Shown here: piece after piece, positions 6,870 to 15,468 of the stretch
Layout of the letters: each line of letters opens with the position of its first letter
Position numbering within the stretch: position 1 is the stretch's first letter
From: a virus
Strand: one strand, 5' to 3'
Virus record (IMG/VR): IMGVR_UViG_3300027754_004715
Span: 1-28,123 of that record
DNA: 28,123 nucleotides
Made by a program: the position numbers and the translations under genes
Notes under the pieces: model-generated
The model's input: only the letters and a program-made list of their open reading frames with translations
The model's database searches: none
What the model was told of the DNA's origin: nothing

Positions 6870-7513
6870 TGGGAGAGATAACAAACTTAGATAAATTTGG
6901 GCAAGCTATTATATCAACAGTAAAAAAATATAATATACAAACCGTGCTTGAAATAGGGTCTTGGGACGGTACAGGCTCTACTCAATGTTTTATTGAAGGA
7001 ATGGAAGACTTCGACAACAAACGTTTAATATGTTTAGAAGTATATATGGACAGATTTAAACAACTATGTAGCAATACCGCAAAACATAGTTGGGTGGAAT
7101 GTTATAATCAATCATCAATTAGCTATGGTAATATGATATATAAGAACTTTGATAATATCTGGGATTCCCCATATAACTTTATACCTAAAGAAGATGGTAA
7201 TGGTAGTACTAAGCCAATTGTATCTGAATGGTTTAAACAAGATATCGAGATGATGAATAAGTTTAAATCTGGGTATATTGAAGACCATCCAGATGAAACT
7301 TACGATGCAGTGTTAATTGATGGTGGGGAGTTTTCCGGTTATAGTGAGTTTAAGCTTTTAAGAAATAAATCTAAGTTCTTTATTCTTGATGATTATTACA
7401 AAGCTTTTAAGACTCGTCAAATTGCAGATGAACTTAATACAGATATTAATTGGGAGGCAATTGCTGGGGATAAACATACAAGAAACGGCTGGGCTATTTT
7501 TAAACGCAAATGA
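6869..7513 (+). CDS. Class I SAM methyltransferase-like protein
   Basis: 214 aa. VLEIGSWDGTGS (26-37) is a good motif I, LICLEVYMDRF (53-63) the acidic strand-2 end, YDAVLIDGGEFSG (145-157) motif II and FFILDDYYK (170-178) the following strand. The overall plan is like Methyltransf_24-type enzymes. A G-run (6855-6860) 8 nt before the ATG may serve as ribosome-binding site. Its last four bases (ATGA) form the start of the next gene. Probably methylates a sugar or glycan made by its neighbours, but nucleic acid or protein substrates are not excluded. Confidence 0.65.
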   Translation: MGEITNLDKFGQAIISTVKKYNIQTVLEIGSWDGTGSTQCFIEGMEDFDNKRLICLEVYMDRFKQLCSNTAKHSWVECYNQSSISYGNMIYKNFDNIWDSPYNFIPKEDGNGSTKPIVSEWFKQDIEMMNKFKSGYIEDHPDETYDAVLIDGGEFSGYSEFKLLRNKSKFFILDDYYKAFKTRQIADELNTDINWEAIAGDKHTRNGWAIFKRK

Positions 7514-8220
7514 AAAAGAAAACAATAGGTATTATACAACCTGGCAAGCTAGGCGATTTAATTATTTGCTTACCCATTGCAAAATATTATTATGATAAAG
7601 GATATGAAGTGTCTTGGCCAATTTTTCATAACTTTGTATCGATGATGTCTGAAGTAGTTGATTATGTTAATTATATTCCAATATCGAATAATGTATATCA
7701 ATGTGTACCTGATGCGTATAATTATTTTAAAATAAATAAACCTACTAAATTATTTGATATAGCTGCTACATTTCCAGGAAGTAAATGCACTGACGAATAT
7801 GTTAAACTCGGGGACGGGTTTGGAGATGAAAAATTTGATCAATTTAAATATAGGCTATGTAAGGTACCTTTTGATTTAAAATGGAAGTTAGAATATAACC
7901 GTAATTTAAATTTAGAGCAAAAAGTATATGATACAATGGTTAAAACTTTAAAATATGATGTGGTATCAACAAAACATTCTCGCGGAGAAGTAAATGTAAA
8001 ATTTGTTAGCAAACTTGATATCGTTAAAGTTAATGAAGATTATAATATATTTCATTGGAGAAAAGTTCTTGAAAATGCAAAATGTTTGGCTTTAGTAGAC
8101 AGTGCCATGGCAAATTTAGTTGAGCAATTAAATTTACCTAATAGAAAAATACTATTGAGAAAACCTGGACAACCTACGCCAGTTTTTAAAAATACTTGGA
8201 TGATTCAATCCGTACCGTGA
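7510..8220 (+). CDS. GT-B (GT9/heptosyltransferase-like) glycosyltransferase
   Basis: 236 aa. IGIIQPGKLGDLIICLPIAK (6-25) is the N-terminal signature of GT9/ADP-heptose:LPS heptosyltransferase-like proteins, with the G-x-x-G-D turn at 12-16. VDSAMANLVEQL (196-207) matches the second, donor-binding domain, where GT9 enzymes have a D-[ST] followed by a helix. It is clearly shorter than standard heptosyltransferases (about 320-350 aa), so the central part is reduced. It overlaps the upstream gene by ATGA. The transferred sugar is unknown. Confidence 0.65.
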   Translation: MKKKTIGIIQPGKLGDLIICLPIAKYYYDKGYEVSWPIFHNFVSMMSEVVDYVNYIPISNNVYQCVPDAYNYFKINKPTKLFDIAATFPGSKCTDEYVKLGDGFGDEKFDQFKYRLCKVPFDLKWKLEYNRNLNLEQKVYDTMVKTLKYDVVSTKHSRGEVNVKFVSKLDIVKVNEDYNIFHWRKVLENAKCLALVDSAMANLVEQLNLPNRKILLRKPGQPTPVFKNTWMIQSVP

Positions 8221-8999
8221 GAATTGCTTTTACGATTATTTTAAACGGTATACAGCATTTAAAACATGCTAATTATTACCAATTTATGACAACTCAGTTT
8301 GATCACTGGGTCATAGTTGAAGGCGTATCAAGGCCTACGGGATCAACATCATGGTGCAAAGAATTATCAACTAATTTCCATAATAATTACCTTTCAAACG
8401 ACGGTACAACTGAGTTTTTAGATACAATGAAGTCTAATAAGGTTACCATTGTAAGATGCAAAGATAAACCATGGGAGAACAAAGACGAGCAAGTTAATGC
8501 AGCTATTGACGTTATTAAAAGTATTACTAACGAGTGTATGTTATGGCAAGTTGATATAGATGAAAAGTGGACAGCCAAGCAATTGCATGAAGCTGAAGAG
8601 ATGTTACGTAAGAACAATGGCAAAACTGGATGTTTCTTATGCAATTACTATGTTGGAAAAAACCAAATTGCTTTAGGTGATTGGGGGGAAGGTAAACATG
8701 AGCCGTATAGGAGGCTATGGAATTGGAAAGGTGAAAAGTTTGCATCTCATGAACCACCTAAGCTTGAAGGTAAAAACGGACCCGGGCTATTATTACCGCA
8801 AAGGTTTAATCACTTTGCATATTACTATAAAGAAGATGTAATATTTAAAGAAGCATATTACGGAGGCTATCAAGGATTATATGAACGCTGGAATAATATT
8901 CAAAGTAATACTAATATATTACCTATAAAAGAGTTGTTAGGACCTGATGTCTGGTGGAGCTTTACAAATACTGTTATAAAATATACAGATGATTGTTGA
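8217..8999 (+). CDS. GT-A-like glycosyltransferase with D-x-D-E motif
   Basis: I place the start at GTG 8217, which overlaps the upstream TGA as GTGA and gives VRIAFTIILNG, a typical start; an ATG at 8196 in the same frame would add seven residues and overlap the upstream gene by 25 bp. From GTG the protein is 260 aa. Key stretches are FDHWVIVEGVSRPTGS (28-43), KDEQVNAAIDVI (89-100) and WQVDIDEKW (110-118) with D-x-D-E at 113-116, the likely metal site. The pattern resembles GT17/GT2-like enzymes. Its 3' end overlaps the next gene by 11 bp. Confidence 0.65.
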   Translation: MRIAFTIILNGIQHLKHANYYQFMTTQFDHWVIVEGVSRPTGSTSWCKELSTNFHNNYLSNDGTTEFLDTMKSNKVTIVRCKDKPWENKDEQVNAAIDVIKSITNECMLWQVDIDEKWTAKQLHEAEEMLRKNNGKTGCFLCNYYVGKNQIALGDWGEGKHEPYRRLWNWKGEKFASHEPPKLEGKNGPGLLLPQRFNHFAYYYKEDVIFKEAYYGGYQGLYERWNNIQSNTNILPIKELLGPDVWWSFTNTVIKYTDDC

Positions 9000-9819
9000 T
9001 GGTAATAATGTTATATCTCATTTCTTAAAAAACAATCTACCTTTATGTGCAGGTAAAATAGGCGTTACAGAACTTAATTTACTTTATTGCCACCATAATT
9101 TAGTTAATGCAGGTAAATTTCTTCCACATTTACAGCATGAAGCTGAAGATATTGCAGGGTTATATCCTTACAATAAAGATACAACAACACAGTTTGCGCA
9201 AGATATGCTTGAACGGCTTGTAACTTTAGATCTTATACCTAAATGGAATAGAGTACATCCAATGTTTGAAAAATTTATATTTGACAATTACTGTAAAAAT
9301 GCATATATTACAGACCTACAACATCTTGAACCATATTTTTTTGATAAACCTTGGACCGATCAGCTTGAAGGTAAAACGGTATTAGTTATAAGCCCGTTTG
9401 CAGAATCTATTGAACGCAATTATAAAAATTTAGATAAAATTTGGAACGGTAAAATAAAATCAAACTTTACATTAAAGGTATTAAAATATCCATTTGCGTT
9501 AAAAATATCACCTAATAGTAATTTTACTACTTCTGATGCTGTTTATAGATACTATTTTAATGCGTTACAACAAGAAAAATTTGATGTATGTATAACTGGT
9601 ACAGGGTATACATCATTATTATTAGCAGCTGAAGCAAAAAAAATGGGTAAAGCCGGTATACATTTAGGCGGTGCAACTCAAATACTTTTCGGTATTAAAG
9701 GTCAGAGATGGAGAGATATAAAAGAATTTCAACCGTTTTTTAATGAGCACTGGACAGACCCACTTGAATCAGAAAAACCAGAAAAGAGAAATTTAGTAGA
9801 AGGCGCTTGTTATTGGTAG
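8989..9819 (+). CDS. Putative GT-D-fold-like glycosyltransferase
   Basis: 276 aa. The N-terminal part has KIGVTELNLL (23-32), then GKTVLVISPFAESI (128-141), KFDVCITGTGYTSL (197-210), a Gly-rich AGIHLGGATQILFGIKG block (222-238) and the C-terminal ending EGACYW (271-276). I have seen this combination (VISPFxESI, IHLGGAxQxLFGIKGxRW, terminal CYW) in proteins of capsule and O-antigen gene clusters, often annotated as hypothetical; the GxxE start resembles the GT-D (DUF1792) type, but that link is uncertain. Island membership is clear from the 11-bp overlap with its neighbour. Confidence 0.55.
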   Translation: MIVDGNNVISHFLKNNLPLCAGKIGVTELNLLYCHHNLVNAGKFLPHLQHEAEDIAGLYPYNKDTTTQFAQDMLERLVTLDLIPKWNRVHPMFEKFIFDNYCKNAYITDLQHLEPYFFDKPWTDQLEGKTVLVISPFAESIERNYKNLDKIWNGKIKSNFTLKVLKYPFALKISPNSNFTTSDAVYRYYFNALQQEKFDVCITGTGYTSLLLAAEAKKMGKAGIHLGGATQILFGIKGQRWRDIKEFQPFFNEHWTDPLESEKPEKRNLVEGACYW

Positions 9820-9831
9820 TATATATTTAAA

Positions 9832-10593
9832 ATGAAAATTATAGTCAAATATGATCCTTATGGTAGAATGGGTAATAGACTCTTTCAGTATGCGTTTGGG
9901 TTAATTTTATCAAAATTAAAGAATGCAGAATTATATCAACCAGAATTACCTAATTTTAATATTATTAATAAAGAATGTAATTTTTATTCTTCAAACGTAT
10001 TCACAACAAAATCTTTCGGCAATCAAACCGTGGATATGGATTTTTTACTTAATCATGACGGCGATATTATTGTAGATTCATTTGTACAAAAAGCAGCATA
10101 TTATATACCACATAGACAGTTGCTAAGGAACAAATTATTACCTAATAATTATATGACAGGCAACGATAGCTTAGTGGTGCATATACGAGAAACAGATTAT
10201 ACATTAATTAATAGTTTCTTAGGATATGAATATTATAAAAAGCTTATTACTGATTCAGGTTATACTAATGTAATTATAGTTACAGACAATTCTGGATGTG
10301 ATACAGTTCAACGTTTATTATCTGAAGGTTGTAAATTAAACTCAGAAGGAAATGTTAATAAGTTCGAACATATTAGTGATTCAAGAGCTATGTCTGATTT
10401 TGATTTATTAGTTCAAAGTAAAAATATTGCTATATCTCAATCATCGTTTTCTTGGTGGGCTGCTTTTCTTAGCGACCATGATAAAATTATTTTTCCGTAT
10501 AAAAAAGAAGGCGGCGTATGGCCTTTAACCCCTGGTAAAGATGATATTGATTTATTTTTTGATTTAGGTTCATCACAAAAATTTATATATTAA
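9832..10593 (+). CDS. GT11-like (alpha-1,2-fucosyltransferase-like) glycosyltransferase
   Basis: 253 aa. GRMGNRLFQYAFG (11-23) matches the GT11 opening G-x-[LM]-GNQ-[LM]-FQYA; VVHIRETDY (115-123) matches the donor-binding H-[IV]-R-R-x-D-Y motif with the second Arg replaced by Glu120; SQSSFSWWAAFLS (202-214) matches the conserved SSFSWW block. GT11 enzymes move L-fucose from GDP-fucose. The Arg-to-Glu change is in a residue important for GDP binding, so donor specificity may be changed. A GDP-mannose 4,6-dehydratase-like gene two genes downstream would supply the first step toward GDP-fucose or another GDP-6-deoxyhexose. Confidence 0.75.
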   Translation: MKIIVKYDPYGRMGNRLFQYAFGLILSKLKNAELYQPELPNFNIINKECNFYSSNVFTTKSFGNQTVDMDFLLNHDGDIIVDSFVQKAAYYIPHRQLLRNKLLPNNYMTGNDSLVVHIRETDYTLINSFLGYEYYKKLITDSGYTNVIIVTDNSGCDTVQRLLSEGCKLNSEGNVNKFEHISDSRAMSDFDLLVQSKNIAISQSSFSWWAAFLSDHDKIIFPYKKEGGVWPLTPGKDDIDLFFDLGSSQKFIY

Positions 10594-10598
10594 AATAA

Positions 10599-11327
10599 AT
10601 GAGCGATATAAAGACAATATATCAGCCGTGGGGAGGGCTTGGCGATAATTTAGCTCATTCAATTATACCAGAACTCTGTAATATAAACGGCTATAAATGT
10701 TTTTTATCAAAAAATAATGCTTACCGTAATGAACAAATATATGATTTAATTTGGAAAGCAAATCCGTTTTTAGAGAAAGAACAACCAGACACGCATGACT
10801 TATCTTGGCTTGATAGATGTGGAGAGTATGAAAACCAAGGCCTTAATCATGTACAGGTAATCCAAAAAACTTACGGATTTAATACATCTTTCGAATATCC
10901 TAAAATTTATTATACTCCTAAATTTTTACCCGAATATAAAAACTCTACATTTATAGATTTTAATAGTATATCTGTAGGATATGATAAAGATATATTGCAA
11001 GATAAACTTAGACAGCTGATGATAGAAAATAACATGCGAGATAATGTTTTTATAGTAACGCATAGTAAGATTGATAATACTCAATATAAATTAGATTTTG
11101 CTACTGACATTATCGATATTAACGATTTATTTTTTTATAGCGATATTGTTTACTCCTGTAAGAACATTATAACACTTAATTCTGGGATGACTAATTTAGC
11201 TTCAACTATAAAGAACCAATTTCAGAATGATGCGCAGATATACACTTTTACGTATAGGAAGTATTTAAAAGAATCTGGGAGTAACGGGTATTTTTATAGT
11301 AATAATAATTACATCACTGTTGATTAA
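10599..11327 (+). CDS. GT-B-like (GT9-type) glycosyltransferase-like protein
   Basis: 242 aa. It starts with TIYQPWGGLGDNLAHSIIPE (6-25), where GGLGDN (12-17) is the Gly-rich turn of GT9-like proteins, and has LNSGMTNLASTI (193-204) in the position of the C-terminal donor-binding segment. The middle contains DRCGEYENQGLNHVQVIQ and a predicted beta-alpha run. It is short for the family. Five bases separate it from the GT11-like gene. Enzyme activity is inferred from the two motifs only. Confidence 0.5.
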   Translation: MSDIKTIYQPWGGLGDNLAHSIIPELCNINGYKCFLSKNNAYRNEQIYDLIWKANPFLEKEQPDTHDLSWLDRCGEYENQGLNHVQVIQKTYGFNTSFEYPKIYYTPKFLPEYKNSTFIDFNSISVGYDKDILQDKLRQLMIENNMRDNVFIVTHSKIDNTQYKLDFATDIIDINDLFFYSDIVYSCKNIITLNSGMTNLASTIKNQFQNDAQIYTFTYRKYLKESGSNGYFYSNNNYITVD

Positions 11328-11347
11328 TAATTAGGATCGTATATAAT
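11320..11347 (+). promoter_or_regulatory. Sigma70-like promoter before the dehydratase gene, leaderless
   Basis: TTGATT (11320-11325), 16 bp, TATAAT (11342-11347); the ATG at 11354 is 6 bp after the -10 box. It gives the second half of the glycan island its own transcription start. Confidence 0.6.
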
Positions 11348-11353
11348 ATCGTT

Positions 11354-12331
11354 ATGAAGTTTTTAATTACTGGTATCACTGGGTTTGCTGGCCCTAACAT
11401 GGCAAATCTTTTAATTAAGGAAGGTCATGAAGTATACGGGTTAGTTCGGCATAGTAATGGTAGAGAGACAGATATACTAGATATTGTACCACATAATAAT
11501 TTCGAAAGTATTAAATTTGTTAGAGCTGATTTAACGAATTTAAGGTCTTTACAGCAAGTATTTAAAGAAAATAAATTTGACGGGGTATTTCATTTAGCAG
11601 CTCAATCTCACCCACCAACTAGCTTTAAAGACCCTATAGGAACGATGCAAGAAAACGTAATAGGCTCTGCAAACTTAATCCAATGTATTGAAGACCATCA
11701 ACCGACTTGTAAGTTGATGTTTTGTAGTACTTCAGAAGTATATGGTAATGTTGGTATTGATGGTCGTAAAATTAAAATTACCGATGCATTAATGCCAGCT
11801 AATCCATACGGTGCAAGTAAAGCTGCAACAGATTTATATTTGCAAGAACGATTTACAAACAATAAAATTACAGGATTTATAACTAGAGCATTTTCTCATA
11901 CAGGTCCAAGGCGAGGTAAAACATTTTCTATATCATCAGACGCATATCAAGTTGCAAGTATGATGCTTGGTAAACAAAATAATAAATTACGTGTAGGTAA
12001 TCTATCAACGGTTAGAGTAGTTTTAGATGTTAGAGATATTGTAAATGCATATTATAAATTAATGATGACAGATAAGTCAAATGGTAAAATTTTTAATATT
12101 GGTGGCGACGTACCTCGTGAGATGGGATTTTATACAGACAAACTTATTGAGTTTAGTGGATTGACTAATGTAGAAAAAGTTATCGACCCATTAATTTATA
12201 GACCATATGATATTCAATATCAGTGGGGTGATATTAGTGAATTGCTTGAAATAACAGACTGGAAACAAACATACACTATAGACCAAACTATTCAAGATCT
12301 TCTTAACTATTGGGTAAAAAAGCTTAGTTAA
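11354..12331 (+). CDS. gmd: GDP-mannose 4,6-dehydratase-like extended SDR enzyme
   Basis: 325 aa, typical length. GITGFAG at 7-13 is the NAD(P)-binding G-x-x-G-x-x-G, DVR-type acidic residues follow, STSEVYG (125-131) matches the STSE-x-YG of GMD (Ser/Thr and Glu catalysis) and PYGASKAATD (151-160) gives the catalytic Tyr152-x-x-x-Lys156. RAFSHTGPRRGKTF is the GMD-type substrate loop (R-x-F-N-H-x-G-P-R-R-G-x-x-F) with Asn replaced by Ser. GMD turns GDP-D-mannose into GDP-4-keto-6-deoxymannose, the precursor of GDP-fucose, GDP-rhamnose and GDP-perosamine. No GDP-fucose synthase is in the window, so the host may finish the pathway. A related epimerase/reductase is the main alternative. Confidence 0.75.
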   Translation: MKFLITGITGFAGPNMANLLIKEGHEVYGLVRHSNGRETDILDIVPHNNFESIKFVRADLTNLRSLQQVFKENKFDGVFHLAAQSHPPTSFKDPIGTMQENVIGSANLIQCIEDHQPTCKLMFCSTSEVYGNVGIDGRKIKITDALMPANPYGASKAATDLYLQERFTNNKITGFITRAFSHTGPRRGKTFSISSDAYQVASMMLGKQNNKLRVGNLSTVRVVLDVRDIVNAYYKLMMTDKSNGKIFNIGGDVPREMGFYTDKLIEFSGLTNVEKVIDPLIYRPYDIQYQWGDISELLEITDWKQTYTIDQTIQDLLNYWVKKLS

Positions 12332-13173
12332 TGAACTTTGTTTTATTTCATATAGGAGTAGACTTTCCAATACATGTTGAACACTGTATTAGAAATATAC
12401 AACAATTTACCCCTAATAGTAAAATCTATTTCTTAACAGACAAACAAGTATCATTCGATAAAGTAGAAACCATTAATGTAGCAGACTTTAATAGTTATAA
12501 ATTGCTTGAATCGAATTTTTTTAAAAACTCATACCATGCTTCGTTATTTAGAAATTCGTTGTTTAGGTTTTTCTTTATAAATGAATTGATAAAGAAATAT
12601 AGCTTAAAAAATGTAACACATTTTGATAATGACGTGCTTATATACAATGATTATACGAAGTTTATAGATATTTTACAACAAAATAATATATCTATAACTC
12701 CGCATTCGAATGAAGAGTATGTTTGCGGTACTATGTATATAAGAGATAATATTGATGTCATCTGCGAGTTTTTTGAAAAATTAATTTTTAAAGACTCTTT
12801 CAGTTTAGATCAATATGCAGGGCAGGGATTTATGCCTAATGAAATGAGATTACTGAGTAAATTAAATAAAGAAACAAATTGTTTAAGTTTATTACCTATA
12901 CTCCCAGTAGGTGAGTTTTCAGTCAATTTTGATAAATTTAATTCTTTATTTGACCCGTCATCGTATGGGCAGCATGTGGGTGGTACACCAGATAGACCAG
13001 AAGGTGGCTGGGTTGCGGCGCAAAATAATCACAGATCTATAGATCAAATGTTAAATAAAAATACAATCGAAGTTGTGTTTGAGAATAAGTTGCCATACGT
13101 GAAATACGATAACAAGTTAATTAAGCTCAATAACTTACACATTCATAGTAAACAATTAAGTAAATATACGTAA
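12331..13173 (+). CDS. GT-A-like glycosyltransferase
   Basis: 280 aa. After an N-terminal strand (MNFVLFHIGVDFPIHVEHCIRN) and KIYFLTD (31-37), HFDNDVLIY (97-105) holds the D-N-D metal site at 99-101. YVCGTMYI and a C-terminal HIHSKQLSKY (about 270-279) fit the H-x-H/acceptor end of GT32/GT77-like enzymes. The ATG overlaps the stop of the dehydratase gene by one base (TAATG). Donor unknown. Confidence 0.65.
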   Translation: MNFVLFHIGVDFPIHVEHCIRNIQQFTPNSKIYFLTDKQVSFDKVETINVADFNSYKLLESNFFKNSYHASLFRNSLFRFFFINELIKKYSLKNVTHFDNDVLIYNDYTKFIDILQQNNISITPHSNEEYVCGTMYIRDNIDVICEFFEKLIFKDSFSLDQYAGQGFMPNEMRLLSKLNKETNCLSLLPILPVGEFSVNFDKFNSLFDPSSYGQHVGGTPDRPEGGWVAAQNNHRSIDQMLNKNTIEVVFENKLPYVKYDNKLIKLNNLHIHSKQLSKYT

Positions 13174-13989
13174 ATGATATCAGGCGAATTATTCCAATCT
13201 TTGTCACAAATAAGTTTTTGCACAGAAAAAAACTGCATTATTAATGATCAATTAAAACATATGCCGCAAAATGTGCATATTATAAAAGAGTTTCCGGTTG
13301 AAAACATAAAACAATATCAAAAAATATTTATATATTCTCATGATATACATGCATTTTTTAGTAAATTTTTAGACCATTTATCAAGCAACACAACTATAAT
13401 TACCCACAATTCAGATATAGGAGTCGATGAGTCATGTTTAAAATATCTTGAATCCCCTAATATTGACAAATGGTTCTGCCAGAACAGACACATCACACAT
13501 CAGAAGTTATTTTCCTTACCTATAGGAATTGCAAACGGTCAATGGCTGCATGGCAATATGCAAGCATTAAAGAGAGTTATAGATACAAAGCCTTTAAAAA
13601 ATAATTTAATATATAAAAATTTCGACATAGGTACCAATATCAATAAAAGAAATTATGTAAACCTGATAACAAACAACAACGGTATATATATGAATCCCAA
13701 TTATGAATTCTCGCGATATATTGAAGAATTATCTAAATATTTATTTGCTATATCGCCTCCAGGTAATGGAGTTGATTGCCACCGAATATGGGAATGTTTA
13801 TCATTAAATGTTATACCGATAGTTGAAGATAACGAATGTTTTAGTCAATTTAAACACTTACCGATTATGTTTATAAATAACTGGCAAGATGTAACGGTGC
13901 CAATGTTAAAAGATAAAATACCGCAATATATAGGTAAAAAATTCGACCTATCGGTTTTAGATATAAATTATTGGAGGAAAATTATATGA
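13174..13989 (+). CDS. Exostosin/GT47-like or related GT-B glycosyltransferase
   Basis: 271 aa. Residues 112-124 (LFSLPIGIANGQW) and 193-207 (ISPPGNGVDCHRIWE), followed by LSLNVIPIV (209-217), match the pattern of exostosin-like and FucT-like GT-B enzymes, in which the SPxGNGxDxHRxWE segment binds the nucleotide sugar. The start follows the upstream stop with no gap. Sugar and acceptor are unknown. Confidence 0.6.
   Translation: MISGELFQSLSQISFCTEKNCIINDQLKHMPQNVHIIKEFPVENIKQYQKIFIYSHDIHAFFSKFLDHLSSNTTIITHNSDIGVDESCLKYLESPNIDKWFCQNRHITHQKLFSLPIGIANGQWLHGNMQALKRVIDTKPLKNNLIYKNFDIGTNINKRNYVNLITNNNGIYMNPNYEFSRYIEELSKYLFAISPPGNGVDCHRIWECLSLNVIPIVEDNECFSQFKHLPIMFINNWQDVTVPMLKDKIPQYIGKKFDLSVLDINYWRKII
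13973..13977 (+). promoter_or_regulatory. Shine-Dalgarno GGAGG that fixes the next start
   Basis: GGAGG lies 8 nt before the ATG at 13986. It argues for that start over an in-frame ATG at 13971, which overlaps this site. Confidence 0.7.
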
Positions 13990-14825
13990 TTGGTATTATT
14001 AGTAGAGATGAAATAGAATTTGTAAGCCATGGGCTATTTCAAAATTTTAGATTTGCTTTAAAAAATTATTTAAATGTAGAATTCAAAAACGTTAATAGCG
14101 TTCAAGATTTAGACAACATTGAAATTCTCTTTATAATAGATGAACATTTTGGGCCGCATGTAGATATTTGGAAAAATGATGCATTTATAAACCAATTAAA
14201 CAGCCGTAATATAAGAACAATTATTTTTAATTTTGAAAAAATTTATGACGCTTTATTTCCATGGAATGTAGACCATCAACGTAATGTAGATCGAATTAAA
14301 AATCTTGTGCAGTTGGTGAGTGATATTAATGATGCCAAAATTTTAAATAGACCTATTATAAATAAACAACTTTTATCACGAGATACTATATTAGTTGAAC
14401 CTGGCGATAAAATTAACGAAATACTTTTTATAGGCCAAATAAATCCTCACGTTTACGTAAGACGTAGAGAGGTCTTAAATTATTTAACTAGTAAAAACTT
14501 ACCATTAAAAATTATAAATTCAGACAGAAAATATACATATAATGAATATCTTAAATTACTGGCAAGTTATAAGTACATACTTAACCCGCTCGGTACTGGA
14601 GATTTTTTAAATTTAAGATTTTACGAAGCATTAAAAGTAGGCAGTATTCCTATACAACAAGTTACTAATGATATGGTTTTAAGTTATAGCGAGTTAAATA
14701 ATGGATATTCTGTAAACTTTAAACATCCAGAACAATTAACTGAATTACCGGTATTAGACTACAAACCATTTAATTACTATCTAGAAGATTATTTCATAGA
14801 AATAAATTTAAAACAATATGTTTAA
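13986..14825 (+). CDS. GT-B-like glycosyltransferase (CgeB/GT10-like C-terminal part)
   Basis: 279 aa from ATG 13986, which has a good Shine-Dalgarno and overlaps the upstream stop as ATGA; an ATG at 13971 would add five residues. The C-terminal half has ILNPLGTGDF (198-207) and LRFYEALKVGSIPI (210-223), the donor-binding R-x-[FY]-E-x-[LM]-x-x-G-x-[IV]-P-[IV] pattern of GT-B enzymes such as CgeB-like and GT10 proteins. The N-terminal half (FIIDEHFGPHVDIWKND) is poorly conserved. Last gene of the island. Confidence 0.65.
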   Translation: MIGIISRDEIEFVSHGLFQNFRFALKNYLNVEFKNVNSVQDLDNIEILFIIDEHFGPHVDIWKNDAFINQLNSRNIRTIIFNFEKIYDALFPWNVDHQRNVDRIKNLVQLVSDINDAKILNRPIINKQLLSRDTILVEPGDKINEILFIGQINPHVYVRRREVLNYLTSKNLPLKIINSDRKYTYNEYLKLLASYKYILNPLGTGDFLNLRFYEALKVGSIPIQQVTNDMVLSYSELNNGYSVNFKHPEQLTELPVLDYKPFNYYLEDYFIEINLKQYV

Positions 14826-14842
14826 ACCTTATAGTCAAACAG

Positions 14843-14869
14843 TTGATATTATAAAATTTAAACTATAAT
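14843..14869 (+). promoter_or_regulatory. Sigma70-like promoter before the DUF366-like gene, leaderless
   Basis: TTGATA (14843-14848), 15 bp, TATAAT (14864-14869), then 5 bp to the ATG at 14875. The TATAATATCGT stretch is the same as before the dehydratase gene. Confidence 0.55.
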
Positions 14870-14874
14870 ATCGT

Positions 14875-15462
14875 ATGATTATTAGAGATGTACCGGTTTA
14901 TGATGGGATGTTAATTCATAAGCGATTTGCCTATACATATTTTCGTAAGAAGACTTTACCTATAGGCAATATCGTTGCATTTAGAGCACCAATGCATGTA
15001 CTTGCAAATGGTATGATTGATAGTGAAGATATCTTAAAGAATGATTTTATATATAGCGACGACGCAATTAACTTTTGCTGGGAGATACCAAATTTAGATC
15101 CATTCGGTGCAGTTGCTTGGCAAAGACTATTCAATACTCAAATTGCTAATATCCTATCTTCAATTCTTAAAAAACCAATTGAAGTAGATGGAGATGATCT
15201 TTTAGTTCATAATGAATTTGAAGGCAGCGACGGATCTTTACAGAAAGTAGGCAAGTGCAGTGTTAGTATAACATATTCAAAAAATAACGTAGCGATAGGT
15301 CATACAGGTATTAATGTCAATGCAGGACGTAAAGCTCCTAATTTTGCTTATAGTACTAAGCTTACTGATGAGCAGGTAGATAATCTTATGAAAGCTGTAA
15401 TTGATCTTTTTTATGCTTTAAATGATGACATTTTTATAGCTACTAGCAAAGTCATATGCTAA
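14875..15462 (+). CDS. DUF366-like protein
   Basis: 195 aa. The order of blocks matches the DUF366 family, mainly known from archaea: MIIRDVPVYDG at the start, NIVAFRAPMHV, MIDSEDILKNDFIYSDDAI, AWQRLF, a GDDLLVH-like stretch, KCSVSITYS, HTGINVN, and a final helix. Conserved polar residues (Asp, His, Gln-Arg, Gly-Asp-Asp-Leu) suggest an enzyme, but the reaction is not known to me. It has its own promoter of the same type as the DpdA-like gene at 26421, so a place in nucleobase modification is possible but only inference. Starts a run of genes that includes replication-type proteins. Confidence 0.6.
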   Translation: MIIRDVPVYDGMLIHKRFAYTYFRKKTLPIGNIVAFRAPMHVLANGMIDSEDILKNDFIYSDDAINFCWEIPNLDPFGAVAWQRLFNTQIANILSSILKKPIEVDGDDLLVHNEFEGSDGSLQKVGKCSVSITYSKNNVAIGHTGINVNAGRKAPNFAYSTKLTDEQVDNLMKAVIDLFYALNDDIFIATSKVIC

Positions 15463-15468
15463 TATTAA

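Noticed and set aside
8196-8216. ATG at 8196 as the start of the D-x-D-E glycosyltransferase
   Set aside because: It overlaps the upstream gene by 25 bp, while GTG 8217 gives a normal GTGA overlap and a standard beta-strand start.
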